From: Rhodanobacteraceae bacterium
GTDB taxonomy: Bacteria > Pseudomonadota > Gammaproteobacteria > Xanthomonadales > Rhodanobacteraceae
Reading direction: 5' to 3'
Length of the DNA: 64,000 bases
Assembly (NCBI GenBank): GCA_016790075.1
Contig: JAEUPP010000033.1
Span: forward strand, 17,448-81,447
Shown: positions 43,889 to 53,386 of the stretch, piece after piece
Numbering within the stretch: the first letter of the stretch is position 1
Layout: every line of letters begins with the position of its first letter
Position numbers and translations under genes: made by a program
Notes under the pieces: model-generated
Told to the model about the DNA's origin: nothing
The model's database searches: none
What the model saw: the letters and a program-made list of their open reading frames with translations, nothing else

Positions 43889-46800
43889 ATGCGAGAGCAG
43901 ATTGCATTCAATGATTGTTTCCTCGATGGCGCATTCGAACTAGCCTCGCGTGTAATAGATCCCTTGGCCGGCACAGTGACTTGGCAAGGACAGACCGAAC
44001 ACTTGCGCCGCAAGCAGCTGGAAGTACTTGCGCTGTTGGCTAGTTCGCGGGGCGAATGCGTTTCGCGTCAGCAGTTTCTGAAGCTCGTCTGGTCGGACAA
44101 TGCACTGGTAGGCGAGCGTGGCCTGAACGACACGATCTGTGCGTTGCGAAAATCGCTGCACGATGAAGACGACGTGCAACCTTTGATCCGAACGATTCCC
44201 AGGCGAGGCTATCAACTTTCCTGCAACGTTCGGGTACTGCCGCGCTCGCGTTCGTCATCGCTGGCGCAGGGACAACCGATTCCCGGAAAACCCGGCTGGC
44301 AGCTGGCGAAACTACTCGGAGAATCGCCGGTCGCGGCCACCTGGCTGGCTGAGCAACCAGCACAGGGGCTGACCTGCGTAATACGCTTCTGCCGATCTGA
44401 AGAACACCTGCGTGGCGTGCAACGGGAAGTCACGTTGCTGCGCTACCTGCGTGAATCGCTGGCAGGTTGCCGGCGTATCGTTCGCATCATCGATTGGCGG
44501 CTGGCTGAGCCCCCCTATTACCTCGCCATGGACTTCGTTTCGGGCGGAAGCCTGGCGACGTGGGCGAAGACGGCGGATGTGCTGCAGCAACTGTCTATTG
44601 CGGATCGACTGAAACTGATCGGCGATCTGGCCGAGGCGTTGGCCGCTGTCCATTCGGCCGGAGTCGTGCATCGAAACCTGGACGCCAGTAGTGTCCTCAT
44701 CGAACTTTCCGAAACCCGGCCTCGAGCCAAACTGGGCGGCTTTGGCCGGGGTGAGTTGAACGATAGGCATCGGTTGAATCAGCTTGCGATCACGGCGGCC
44801 GGGATGGATACGGTTGCTCCAGAAGCGCTTTCCCATCAGCACTATCTCGCCCAGGAACTGCGCCTGGGAGGCCAGCCCACCTTCGAAACCGACATCTACG
44901 CACTCGGCGTTTTGATGCTGCAGATCGCCAGCGCAGACCTGGATCTTGACCCAACCGCTGAACACGCCCCTCTGCACGCTAGTGAATTGTCTGAGCTGAT
45001 CGGTGCCTGCCTGGCCGAAGCAGGTTCCCGCCCCAGCGCGAAGAACGTTTCGGCTCGAATCCGACCATTGTTGTCGGGAGATGACTTTGAACCCGGGCAC
45101 GAGAACGAACCTGAACCCAGCGTAGAAGAGGTTGCCTCGCCGACTATTGTGACGAACGCCGATCAGCCTGATTGCTCGGAGTTTACTAAGCGGTATCGCA
45201 TTGCCCGCAAGCTCGGCGAGGGCGGCATGGGCACCGTCTACGTCGCCGAGCAACGCGAGCCCGTGCGACGGCAAGTCGCCATCAAGATCGGTCGCGAAGG
45301 CCTGGACGATGCCCTGGTGCTGGCCACGTTCGAGCGTGAGCGACAGGCGCTCGCGTGCCTGAATCATGTGAATGTGCCGACTATCTTCGATGCCGGGTTC
45401 ACGGCTAAGGGGCGGCCGTACATCGCCAGGGAGTACGTGAACGGACTCGACCTGCTGAGCCATTGCAATCAATCCAGATCGAGCATACGGGAACGAATCC
45501 AGTTGTTCTGCCAGCTCTGTGATGCCGTGACGCACGCCCATCAGCACGGGCTGATTCATAGGGACATCAAGCCCGCGAACATTTTGATTCGCACGCAAGG
45601 AGGCGAACCACCCCAGGTAAAGGTCATCGACTTCGGGGTGGCGAAATCGTTTCAGCCCTCGCCCGAGGAACTGGAGATAGAACTCCAGTTGAGCGCAAGC
45701 GTGGGAACTCCGCTCTATTGCAGCCCGGAACAGCTGTTGGACCAGGGTGAGGCGGTCGACACCCGCTCTGACCTGTATTCCCTGGGTGTGGTGCTGTTCG
45801 AACTCCTGGCAGGCGTCACTCCCTATTCTCCGGAAGCCCTGACCTGCCTGCTGCGCCCGGAATCGCGCCCGGCAGCAAGCCTGCCTGCGCTACCGGGCAT
45901 GGCCGAGTGCTTGAGCCGGATGAGCCCGCCTCAGCGGCGCGAACTCGCGCAAGCGCGCGCTACGAGCCCGGACATGCACCTGAATCAGGTGAGCGGCGAT
46001 CTTGGCTGGATCGTCGAAAAGTGTCTGCGCAGGGATGCGGCACAGCGTTATTGCGCCGTCCTGGACTTGCGTCGGGATCTGGGGCATTGGCTTGATGCCC
46101 GACCTATTGAAGCCCGACCCGGAACTGCCCGCTATCGTCTCGGAAAATGGGTGCGGCGGCATCGGATGGCGGCCGGCCTGGCAGGCCTGATGCTTCTGAC
46201 GCTGGTCTGTACCGTGATCGCCGCGGTGGTCGGATTCATTCGCGTGGGACTACTGCTTGCGGAGACTCGGCAACGCCTCAACGAAGCAGAAGCCGCTGCT
46301 GACTTCCGTATTGGACAGATCCGCTCTCTGGACCCGACGTACCTGGCACTGGATTTACGCGAAGAGCTGGTCAAGAAACTCAACGAGGCGTCTCCTGTTC
46401 CGCAAACCGCCGAAACGCTGGTTGGCGCTGACGCGCAAGCGATCGAGGTCCTGTTGAGCCGCGTCAACTTCGCCGAGCTCGTGATGTCGCAGCTGGAACG
46501 CAACTACCTGCAACCGACGATAGAGCGAGCCGCAACAGAACTGAAGAACCATCCGGACCTGCAGGCCAGGATATGGCAGACGACCGGCGAAACACTTCTG
46601 TTCCTGAATCGACCGGACGGTGCGCGGCAACCGCTGGAGCGCGCACTCGAGAACTGGCAGACCCTGCACGGCGCGGATGCCCCGCAAGCGCTGGAAACCG
46701 TACGAAGCCTGGCGCTGCTGGACCTGGCAGCCGGCAAGCTCGACCGCGCCGAGTCCGAAGCCCGTCGCTCGTATCTCGGCCTGCTGGCAGCCCTTGGGCC

Positions 46801-48217
46801 GCGTCATGCACAGACGATCGTGTCGCAGGAAGCGTTGGGCAAGGTGCTGATAGCCAGTGGAAAACAGCGTGAGGGCATGGATCAGTATCGCGCGGCGTTG
46901 GCATCGAGACAGCTCCAGGCAGGACTGAGCCATGTCGATACCATTGGTGCGGAACTGACGTTGGCAGAAGCGCAGGTGGCGGCTGGCGAATGGAACGATG
47001 CCAAGCGAGCCCTCGACGATCTCGTCGCTCGAGCGGCTCAGCAGTTCGGAGACACGCATCCGCTGACGGTTCGCAGTCGAACGGCTCTGGCAGCTGCGCT
47101 TGACGAGTCGTATCAGTATCGGCACGAAGAGTCTGTGCTGCGCGAGGCTTACCGCGGGGCAACCACCACCTTTGGGCCGAAACATTCAGTCACTCTTGAC
47201 ATCAGCAACAGCATCGCCAACCTGCTTCGATTTCGGGGGAGTCTGATCGAAGCAGCGCGCCTGTACCGCGAAGTGCTTCGACTCCGGGTCGAAACCCTGG
47301 GCAGGTCCCACCCCGAAGCGCTGCGTCCCGAATCCAACCTCGGGATGACGCTGATGCAGCTGGGCAGGCTAGCCGAGGCCGAGCCACTGCTGATACATGC
47401 AGAGGCGGTGACTCGATCGATACTGGGCGCCGAGCACCCGCAGGCGCTGGCCGCACGCCGAAGGGTTGGCCTGCTGCGGCATGAGCAGGGACGCTTGGCC
47501 GAAGCAAAATCGATCTTTTTCGAGTTGACCGAGGTCCGCTCGCGACTGTTTGGCAAGGATGACTGGCGCACGTTGCGAGCCAATTCCGATGTCGCCGCCG
47601 TGCTGCAGGATGAAGGAGATTTGGCGGCTGCCGAGGCGCTGCAGCGGCAAGTCGTCGCTAGTTTTCGAGCCATCGACTTCGATCGCGACCCTAATGCATT
47701 GACGGCACTTTGTACGCTAGGGCAACTGCTGACCGAGCGCGGCGCTTTCGATGAAGCAGAAGGTGCTCTGCAGCGATGTCTGCGGGGTCGTACAGCACTG
47801 GCGGGAGGCGCGCATCCTACCCCCATGCTCGCCCGGCATGCGCTACTTGAACTCCTGATCAAGTCGGGACAGATCGAGGAATCCGTTGTCGTCGGCGGCG
47901 ACCTGCTCGGCGCCGCAGAGAAGGTCTTCGACCTGGAAGATCCCCGCTTCGGCGCCATGCGGCTGACCTATGCGCGCGCATTGTCGGCCAGTGGCCGGAT
48001 GGCGGAATCCGCTGTGCAATATGACCTGGGTTGGAAAGCCCTGAAGCGTGCGGGGTCAAAAGGTGCACAGCTCCTGCTTGAGCATGCCGATGAGTTCAGA
48101 TCGCTGATGAACAGCGTCGAATCAAAGAACATCACGGAAGTGTCCGGCGATATGCGCAGGATCTGGCGCGAGCGCATCGGAGCACTTGGGCAAGGCAGCG
48201 CCGGCAGACTCGAGTAA
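43889..48217 (+). CDS. Winged-helix / pseudokinase / Ser-Thr kinase / TM / TPR regulator
   Basis: A 1442-residue protein from the ATG at 43889, chosen because the winged-helix domain begins soon after; an in-frame TTG lies 99 bases upstream. Residues ~25-115 are an OmpR-like Trans_reg_C domain (L-R-R-K-Q-L-E-V-L-A-L-L-A, I-R-T-I-P-R-R-G-Y-Q-L). Residues ~135-385 are a kinase-like fold lacking key residues: V-I-R instead of A-I-K, H-R-N instead of H-R-D (~261), G-F-G instead of D-F-G (~284). Residues ~434-740 are an intact Hanks kinase: G-E-G-G-M-G (~440), V-A-I-K (~464), H-R-D-I-K-P-A-N (~557), D-F-G (~581). A transmembrane helix follows (~755-790), then TPR-like helices to ~1390. The DNA-binding and kinase parts would be cytoplasmic. 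Tight spacing to the IS debris suggests a relocated left flank. Confidence 0.88.
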   Translation: MREQIAFNDCFLDGAFELASRVIDPLAGTVTWQGQTEHLRRKQLEVLALLASSRGECVSRQQFLKLVWSDNALVGERGLNDTICALRKSLHDEDDVQPLIRTIPRRGYQLSCNVRVLPRSRSSSLAQGQPIPGKPGWQLAKLLGESPVAATWLAEQPAQGLTCVIRFCRSEEHLRGVQREVTLLRYLRESLAGCRRIVRIIDWRLAEPPYYLAMDFVSGGSLATWAKTADVLQQLSIADRLKLIGDLAEALAAVHSAGVVHRNLDASSVLIELSETRPRAKLGGFGRGELNDRHRLNQLAITAAGMDTVAPEALSHQHYLAQELRLGGQPTFETDIYALGVLMLQIASADLDLDPTAEHAPLHASELSELIGACLAEAGSRPSAKNVSARIRPLLSGDDFEPGHENEPEPSVEEVASPTIVTNADQPDCSEFTKRYRIARKLGEGGMGTVYVAEQREPVRRQVAIKIGREGLDDALVLATFERERQALACLNHVNVPTIFDAGFTAKGRPYIAREYVNGLDLLSHCNQSRSSIRERIQLFCQLCDAVTHAHQHGLIHRDIKPANILIRTQGGEPPQVKVIDFGVAKSFQPSPEELEIELQLSASVGTPLYCSPEQLLDQGEAVDTRSDLYSLGVVLFELLAGVTPYSPEALTCLLRPESRPAASLPALPGMAECLSRMSPPQRRELAQARATSPDMHLNQVSGDLGWIVEKCLRRDAAQRYCAVLDLRRDLGHWLDARPIEARPGTARYRLGKWVRRHRMAAGLAGLMLLTLVCTVIAAVVGFIRVGLLLAETRQRLNEAEAAADFRIGQIRSLDPTYLALDLREELVKKLNEASPVPQTAETLVGADAQAIEVLLSRVNFAELVMSQLERNYLQPTIERAATELKNHPDLQARIWQTTGETLLFLNRPDGARQPLERALENWQTLHGADAPQALETVRSLALLDLAAGKLDRAESEARRSYLGLLAALGPRHAQTIVSQEALGKVLIASGKQREGMDQYRAALASRQLQAGLSHVDTIGAELTLAEAQVAAGEWNDAKRALDDLVARAAQQFGDTHPLTVRSRTALAAALDESYQYRHEESVLREAYRGATTTFGPKHSVTLDISNSIANLLRFRGSLIEAARLYREVLRLRVETLGRSHPEALRPESNLGMTLMQLGRLAEAEPLLIHAEAVTRSILGAEHPQALAARRRVGLLRHEQGRLAEAKSIFFELTEVRSRLFGKDDWRTLRANSDVAAVLQDEGDLAAAEALQRQVVASFRAIDFDRDPNALTALCTLGQLLTERGAFDEAEGALQRCLRGRTALAGGAHPTPMLARHALLELLIKSGQIEESVVVGGDLLGAAEKVFDLEDPRFGAMRLTYARALSASGRMAESAVQYDLGWKALKRAGSKGAQLLLEHADEFRSLMNSVESKNITEVSGDMRRIWRERIGALGQGSAGRLE

Positions 48218-48565
48218 CCCTCGCCCCCGGTGCTTTCCCGTTGACCGGGGCGCTGGACGCGGTGATCGTATCGAATAGGTGCTATCGCGCTGCTCTGGCC
48301 AAGCTGCCCGTCGATCCAGGAACCGCTAGGCCTGATTCGAATCAAGCGATTCTCAGAAATAGTGGAATAGTCTCGAATCGGGGCGCGTCGCCATTGCGTC
48401 TCGTCGGCCTGAACCTATGCTTCGGCCGCTGGATAGCGAGCGCATACCCGATGGTTGCCCGTTCACTTGCAACCCATCGGAGCCTGCCCACCTTGCGTTG
48501 CCCAACGGAATTGGCTCGCTCGCGGACTATTTGAACCTCAGGTTTCCAGACCAGGAGATCATCCC
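48218..48565. other. Gap between the kinase-regulator and the next ToxR-like gene
   Basis: About 350 bases with no supportable gene. A CCCCGGT/ACCGGGG inverted repeat (48225-48231 and 48244-48250) lies just after the kinase gene stop and may be a weak terminator; it has no T run. The rest is likely leader and promoter of the next gene. Its start is placed at a TTG preceded by CCAGGAGATCATCCC. Confidence 0.4.
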
Positions 48566-50593
48566 TTGCGATACGGATTCGGTGAGTTCATCTACGACCC
48601 GATGCGTATGCTGCTGCTGCGCAACGGCATTGAGCTGGACGTTCCTCAGCGTGTCTATGCCTGCCTCGGCTATCTGATCGAGAACCGCGAGCGCGTAGTC
48701 AAACGTGACGAGCTGATCCTTAAAGTCTGGAATCGTGACAATGTCTCGGATCATCAGATGGCGCAGGTCATTCGTGCAGCGCGCCAGGTGCTCGGCGACG
48801 ACGGCAATTCACAGTGCATGATTCGCACCGTAATGGGTGTTGGCTATCACTGGGTGGCCGAAGTCATCGAACGCGCCGGCCAAGGCCCCGCCGGCATTCA
48901 GGCAGCGGACGATCCGATCGCCAGGCAGCCACCTCACGCCGACGAAGCCGCTGCCGCGGCGATTGCGCAGCCGGCCAGTCATTCTCCTGCAGTACCTGCA
49001 GCCCAGGAAACTCTCGTACTAGCGGACAACGCAGCGGCATTCAGGCGGGTGGCTCGAACGATCGACGCGGGCGCCCCGTCACTGGCTTCGCCTCGCGGCT
49101 CAGTGCCTCGCTTCAAAGTCCAGCCTGTCACCGCCGTTGCTGCTGCGGTACTGCTGGCTGTACTCACAACGTGGCAGGGCCTTGCGCGATTGCCGCAAGA
49201 CCTTCCTTCAACGCCGGCCAGCAGCGTGCCCTCGACGGCTAGCGATCCTTTGCAACCATTGGAACAGGCGTTGGTACACGGGCAGTTTGAGACGGTCCGC
49301 GCGGGTCTGCTGCAACTCGATGATGCCGTCGCCGAGTCCGCAGCCGCTCAACTGCTCGGCATCGACCTGGATATTGAGCGCGGGCGCTGGCAACCCGCTG
49401 CGCGTAAGCTGGCGATTCAACAACTGCGGGCACGCGATGCAGCTGATCTCAGCTGGCAAGCAAGGCTCCTGACTCTGGAGTCCAAGCTGCAGCTGCGCAG
49501 CGGTGCGCCAAAATCTCGGGCGATCACAACCGCTCGGGCCGCCATAACGTTGCTGCAATCGATGCCTGAATCAGCGGCGCCTGCACTGCTAGCGGGTGCC
49601 CAGCGCCGTCTCGCCAGCGCGTTGATGGCCAACGGGCAGCTGGACGAGGCGGCTCTGAACTTCGTCCAAGCCCGCGACGCCTACCTGACGCTGGGCGAGC
49701 AACGCTTGGCGACGCAAGCCAGCTGTGGTCTGGCGCGCGTCTGGATGCGCCAAGGACGTCTGGCCGAGGCGCTCGAACAAATCGAGGCCAACGCAGCTAC
49801 CTACGCACAACTCAGCGATCCCGTTTCCGAGCTGCTGGCGCGCAACACGGCGCTGAGAATACAAGTCGAGCTGCTGCGTTTTCCCGAGGCCTTAGCCAGC
49901 AGCGATCGGGGCATGAAACTGCTTGAACTGGCTCCCGACTCCGAGCACCGGTTCCGAACCCTGCGATTGCGCGCTATGGTGCTGACTGCCTTAGGCCGTC
50001 TGCGTGAAGCCGAATCGACACTGGAAGAGGCCGCTGCGAAACGCCTATCAAATCTAGAACCAGAAGACGAACGTCTGATACCTGCACTGCACCAGTTGGC
50101 AAGTCAGGATTACCAACGTGCCCTGGTCAGCGCGAATGCCGCATTCGCCACCATCACCGGCGACGCCCACATGAGTCTGTTCGATGGACGCGACGGTGCG
50201 TTGCTGCTCTGGGTAATGGCTGCGCAGGGACTCGCCGACCAAGGCCAGGTGCTATCGCTGCCCAGCGAGGCACAGCGAGAACTGCTGCAGCAACCCAAGT
50301 CGACACTGGCCCGGATTGCCCAGGGGCGCTGGCTATGGGCGGACGGTCAAACCCAAGCCGCGCGATCGGCACTGCGCCAAGCCGTGTCCGAAGCGCGACA
50401 GCACCATCGGCCTCTGCAAATGCTGCTGGCAAGCAACGCCCTGATGGATTTCCTGCGTCACAGCGGCGATCCAGCCGCTGCCGAGCGCGTGCTGGCCGAA
50501 TTGCGCACACACGATCCAGTGCGGATTGATGAAGTCCGGAACGTATGGGCCGATAAGCAATTCGCGCCGCGGCTGTTGGCAGGAGCCAATTGA
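48566..50593 (+). CDS. ToxR-like winged-helix membrane regulator with TPR domain
   Basis: About 675 residues from a TTG at 48566, chosen because an AGGAG site precedes it and the winged helix begins at once (R-Y-G-F-G-E-F-I-Y-D-P). Residues ~5-100 match Trans_reg_C: V-P-Q-R-V-Y-A-C-L-G-Y-L-I-E-N-R-E-R-V-V, D-E-L-I-L-K-V-W and R-T-V-M-G-V-G-Y-H-W-V. An Ala/Pro-rich linker leads to a single transmembrane helix near 188-208 (V-T-A-V-A-A-A-V-L-L-A-V-L). The periplasmic part (~230-660) is a run of TPR-like helices. Unlike its neighbour it has no kinase domain. The pair may be related by duplication of the winged-helix/TM/TPR plan. Confidence 0.82.
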   Translation: MRYGFGEFIYDPMRMLLLRNGIELDVPQRVYACLGYLIENRERVVKRDELILKVWNRDNVSDHQMAQVIRAARQVLGDDGNSQCMIRTVMGVGYHWVAEVIERAGQGPAGIQAADDPIARQPPHADEAAAAAIAQPASHSPAVPAAQETLVLADNAAAFRRVARTIDAGAPSLASPRGSVPRFKVQPVTAVAAAVLLAVLTTWQGLARLPQDLPSTPASSVPSTASDPLQPLEQALVHGQFETVRAGLLQLDDAVAESAAAQLLGIDLDIERGRWQPAARKLAIQQLRARDAADLSWQARLLTLESKLQLRSGAPKSRAITTARAAITLLQSMPESAAPALLAGAQRRLASALMANGQLDEAALNFVQARDAYLTLGEQRLATQASCGLARVWMRQGRLAEALEQIEANAATYAQLSDPVSELLARNTALRIQVELLRFPEALASSDRGMKLLELAPDSEHRFRTLRLRAMVLTALGRLREAESTLEEAAAKRLSNLEPEDERLIPALHQLASQDYQRALVSANAAFATITGDAHMSLFDGRDGALLLWVMAAQGLADQGQVLSLPSEAQRELLQQPKSTLARIAQGRWLWADGQTQAARSALRQAVSEARQHHRPLQMLLASNALMDFLRHSGDPAAAERVLAELRTHDPVRIDEVRNVWADKQFAPRLLAGAN

Positions 50594-51332
50594 ACGGGCG
50601 GTAAGGCACTGTGTTGCCCGATCAAGGAAGGTCTGAACGCGTGTCCGCAGCAAGGCTTCTCCTGCCTGCTGAGCATCTCCACAGCCCCACCAGCCACTTG
50701 CTCTGGAAACATGTGGCCGCAGTGATCAGCACCTGCGGCTTCGCGCGATCACTGTTCAACTCCTTGACTCAAGGGGCTCCGGAAAAAATCCGGCCTGGTC
50801 AGCGGTTCCCGAGGAGTAGCGCCATCGCCTGTCAGACGTGGCGGCACTTTTTTCCTTACTCAATCTCGAGAGGCCTAAGCCAGCAGGCGATGGTGAGCTC
50901 TGCGCCGCAACCGGCCTGCATTTCAACAACTGCTTGCGGTGGCTAGTAATGAGGGTCGGGTGCGATCCTATCGGTTACTACCGAATCATTCGCCCGCCAT
51001 GACGCGTGTCATCGGACCCTTTGCGACAAGCTGGTGGCGTTGGGCTCCATGAGTTCATGTGCAGCTGCTACTGCACGGCCTACTCGGTCTCTCGCGGCAA
51101 TTTTCTTCCGTGCCCCGCTCTGTCATGGCTGCCATTAGGGGCTTTTGAGGTGGCTTTCGAGCAAATTCCATACTGATTTGCGCGAATCTTTCACTTTGTG
51201 ATTAGTGTATCAAGAGTTAATGAATAATTTGGCATGCCACGGACTGCGACTCGGGAGAGCCTGAGCGGGACGAACTAGCACTCTAGTCGTCCACCCCCCC
51301 CTGTTATTCATGACGCTCAACGAGGAATGAAA
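50594..51332. other. 740-bp intergenic region before the lipase gene
   Basis: No gene can be supported. A CGGGC/GCCCG inverted repeat with a long loop lies just after the upstream stop (50595-50620). The stretch 51170-51240 is AT-rich compared with the surroundings (TTTCACTTTGTGATTAGTGT region and ATGAATAATTTGG) and is the likely promoter area of the lipase. The reading frame at 50611-50946 has no recognisable content. Confidence 0.4.
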
Positions 51333-52715
51333 ATGAATACTTCACAGTCAATCAAGACGCTACCTTCCTTGGTCGCAGCAGCGCTGACCTGCGTTATCAG
51401 CAGTGCGTCCGCACAGTCTCCGGATGTAGTGCAGCATGCGTCGACGGAAAAAATCGGCTTCGAATCCAGTCGCGCTGCAGAGCTTGCTTCGCAGCAGGTG
51501 CAGACTGTCGACCATGGATCTGGCCAGTCGATGGACAGTCTGATGGCGTATCTGGACACTCCGGAATCGCCGCTCGAACGGATTTACGCTCCGCTCCTGA
51601 CATATTCCAGGTCAACGGGCGAATTTTCCCGTGAGGTTGGCAGCTTTCCGCGTTCCTCCAAGGCCGCAAACAGTGAAGAGCCCGTTGTTTACGCAAACGT
51701 GGACGAAATTAATCTATCCAACGACAACGACGATCTTCTTGCGACCCTGCGTGCTGCGGCCAAGTTGCACAAGCGAATATTGCTGGAATCCGACTTTTGG
51801 AGTCGTGAACAGGTGGAAGCGGTTGGACGTAAGCTTGTCGGCGAGCAATATCTGCCGCACCGGAACAGCGCGCTGATGCTGCTGGAATGGAGCGGTTCCC
51901 GTTGGGAAGTTCGCCGGAACTACGACGCGATTGTCGAAAGCCTGGGACGAAGCAATGACGGGCTGACCATCGCGAGTCAAGACAAGGCACTCGGGGGCAG
52001 CACCAAGATGCCTCTCTATGACTTCATGGCGGCCACGTACAGCACAGCAACCAGCGTGAATGGTTACAGCGTCACAAGGTCATCCGACAACAAAGTGGTC
52101 GTATTCAAGAAGACAGAGCGTGTAATCTTGCCCTGGGGCGACATTGAAACAACCAACAAGTGCAAGGTTGGTTGGCGCGGCACGAAAATGACCGACGTTG
52201 GCGATGTCTGGATTGACATCTGGGGACAATTGAGCTCGTGGGCTGCTCTCTCGAATCCGACTTTCGATGCATACAACGTCAACATAGTCGGGCAGGGCTA
52301 CACATATCGATTCGATAACCTTGGTCCCTGGGTCAACACACAGACCGCAAATTGCGATGTGATTGACATCACGGGGCACAGTCTCGGCGGCGCAATGTCG
52401 ATCTATCATGCGTGGCGCTGGTCTTACACACAGGCGTCCGCTTCAGGCCTATTCAGCAAAGTTGACGACCTCGCTGCGTTTAACTCACCTGGAGTCGGGA
52501 ATGCGTCGTTTGTCCGTGATTTCAATTCCCGCGTAGGACCCAATATTGGTGGGTTCTCATCGTTCTGCCGTAACGGTGATCCTGTCAACGGCCTGCCGAG
52601 TGGATTTGTGCAGCAATGCAGCTTCTGGGGCGTCCAAGCCCATACTGGCAGTTCCATTTTGAAGAATCATGATGCGAACAAATGGAGTCAGTGCCAGAGC
52701 TTAACCAGCTGCTGA
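51333..52715 (+). CDS. Secreted class 3 lipase
   Basis: A 460-residue lipase. The start at 51333 fits the CGAGGA site at a 6-base spacing; an ATG two codons earlier has no room for one. Residues ~1-28 are a signal peptide (S-L-V-A-A-A-L-T-C-V-I-S-S-A-S-A). The catalytic serine sits in D-I-T-G-H-S-L-G-G-A-M (about residue 350), the G-x-S-x-G elbow of the lipase 3 family. Upstream, V-G-W-R-G-T-K is the usual F-R-G-T-like oxyanion strand. An Asp and His for the triad are expected in the F-N-S-P-G-V-G and H-D-A-N segments; the closing K-N-H-D-A fits the His. The ~200-residue N-terminal extension is unusual and may be a propeptide or lid domain. Confidence 0.85.
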   Translation: MNTSQSIKTLPSLVAAALTCVISSASAQSPDVVQHASTEKIGFESSRAAELASQQVQTVDHGSGQSMDSLMAYLDTPESPLERIYAPLLTYSRSTGEFSREVGSFPRSSKAANSEEPVVYANVDEINLSNDNDDLLATLRAAAKLHKRILLESDFWSREQVEAVGRKLVGEQYLPHRNSALMLLEWSGSRWEVRRNYDAIVESLGRSNDGLTIASQDKALGGSTKMPLYDFMAATYSTATSVNGYSVTRSSDNKVVVFKKTERVILPWGDIETTNKCKVGWRGTKMTDVGDVWIDIWGQLSSWAALSNPTFDAYNVNIVGQGYTYRFDNLGPWVNTQTANCDVIDITGHSLGGAMSIYHAWRWSYTQASASGLFSKVDDLAAFNSPGVGNASFVRDFNSRVGPNIGGFSSFCRNGDPVNGLPSGFVQQCSFWGVQAHTGSSILKNHDANKWSQCQSLTSC

Positions 52716-52753
52716 TGACCGGGGCATACGGGGCGGCGCAGCAATGCCGGGTG

Positions 52754-52784
52754 ACCCTGACCGGAATCCACCGGTCAGGGTTCT
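52754..52784 (+). terminator. Terminator after the lipase gene
   Basis: CCCTGACCGG (52755-52764) pairs perfectly with CCGGTCAGGG (52771-52780) around a 6-base loop, extended by A-T, and is followed by TTCTC. It lies about 40 bases after the lipase stop. Confidence 0.7.
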
Positions 52785-53059
52785 CGCACCAAGAGGACAA
52801 ACGCATTATCGGGTCATTATCGTGGACAGGCTTGCGCGGTAGAGGGCCTTCAGGCACAGGTCACCGATCGTCCGGCGGTCGTGATCACGGCGGTTGGCGC
52901 AGCCAGCTTTCGGGTGTGAAGACCGCAGCTGAGCGAGCCTGGTACCAGCGGCCAGAAGGAGGGCGGGACATGAGCGAGTTGCGCGTAGTGAGGTTGATCC
53001 TCCTGCTGTCGGCCGCGTTGTGTTCGCCCGCTCCGATAGCGAAGGAAATCAGCGAGGTC

Positions 53060-53217
53060 CTGTCGGCACGGCCAGGACCCGATTCTGCCGATCGCGACCA
53101 TGCGCGACTCGCTGGCACCCGCGCTGCACGCGGCAGGCTTAGAGGTCACGTTCGCGACTTTCGACGGCGGGCACGAACTGCCGCAGCGAGTGTTGGAGCA
53201 GGCGTTGGCATCGGAAA
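53060..53217 (+). pseudogene. C-terminal fragment of an alpha/beta hydrolase (carboxylesterase)
   Basis: One frame reads C-R-H-G-Q-D-P-I-L-P-I-A-T-M-R-D-S-L, then A-G-L-E-V-T-F-A-T-F-D-G-G-H-E-L-P. This is the end of the phospholipase/carboxylesterase family: the H-G-x-D-P-I-L-P loop holds the catalytic Asp and G-G-H-E-L the catalytic His. No serine elbow or N-terminal half precedes it, since a stop lies 5' in the same frame. The frame then runs into the 53213-53338 repeats. It is the leftover of a gene cut by insertion or deletion. Confidence 0.75.
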
Positions 53218-53338
53218 CCTGGCCGGAAACCTGGCCGAACGGAAACCTGGAAACCTGGCCACCCAAAACTCTGAAAGTTCCTATGCGCGTGCGGGAAACC
53301 TGGCCACCCAAAACTCCGAAAGTTCCTATGCGCGAGCG
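53213..53338 (+). repeat. 45-nt tandem direct repeats before the RAYT gene
   Basis: Two copies of a 45-base unit beginning GGAAACCTGGCCACCC lie at 53249-53293 and 53294-53338 with two mismatches. Shorter partial units (GGAAACCTGGCC) precede them from 53213. The unit's first 27 bases recur, with one extra A, at 23632-23660. Their place just before a REP-associated transposase suggests they are its recognition elements or remnants of its movement. Confidence 0.75.
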
Positions 53339-53386
53339 AGGTGATTTCGCATGCTTCCGTTGCAGTAGAGGCGAGAAAATGCATCT

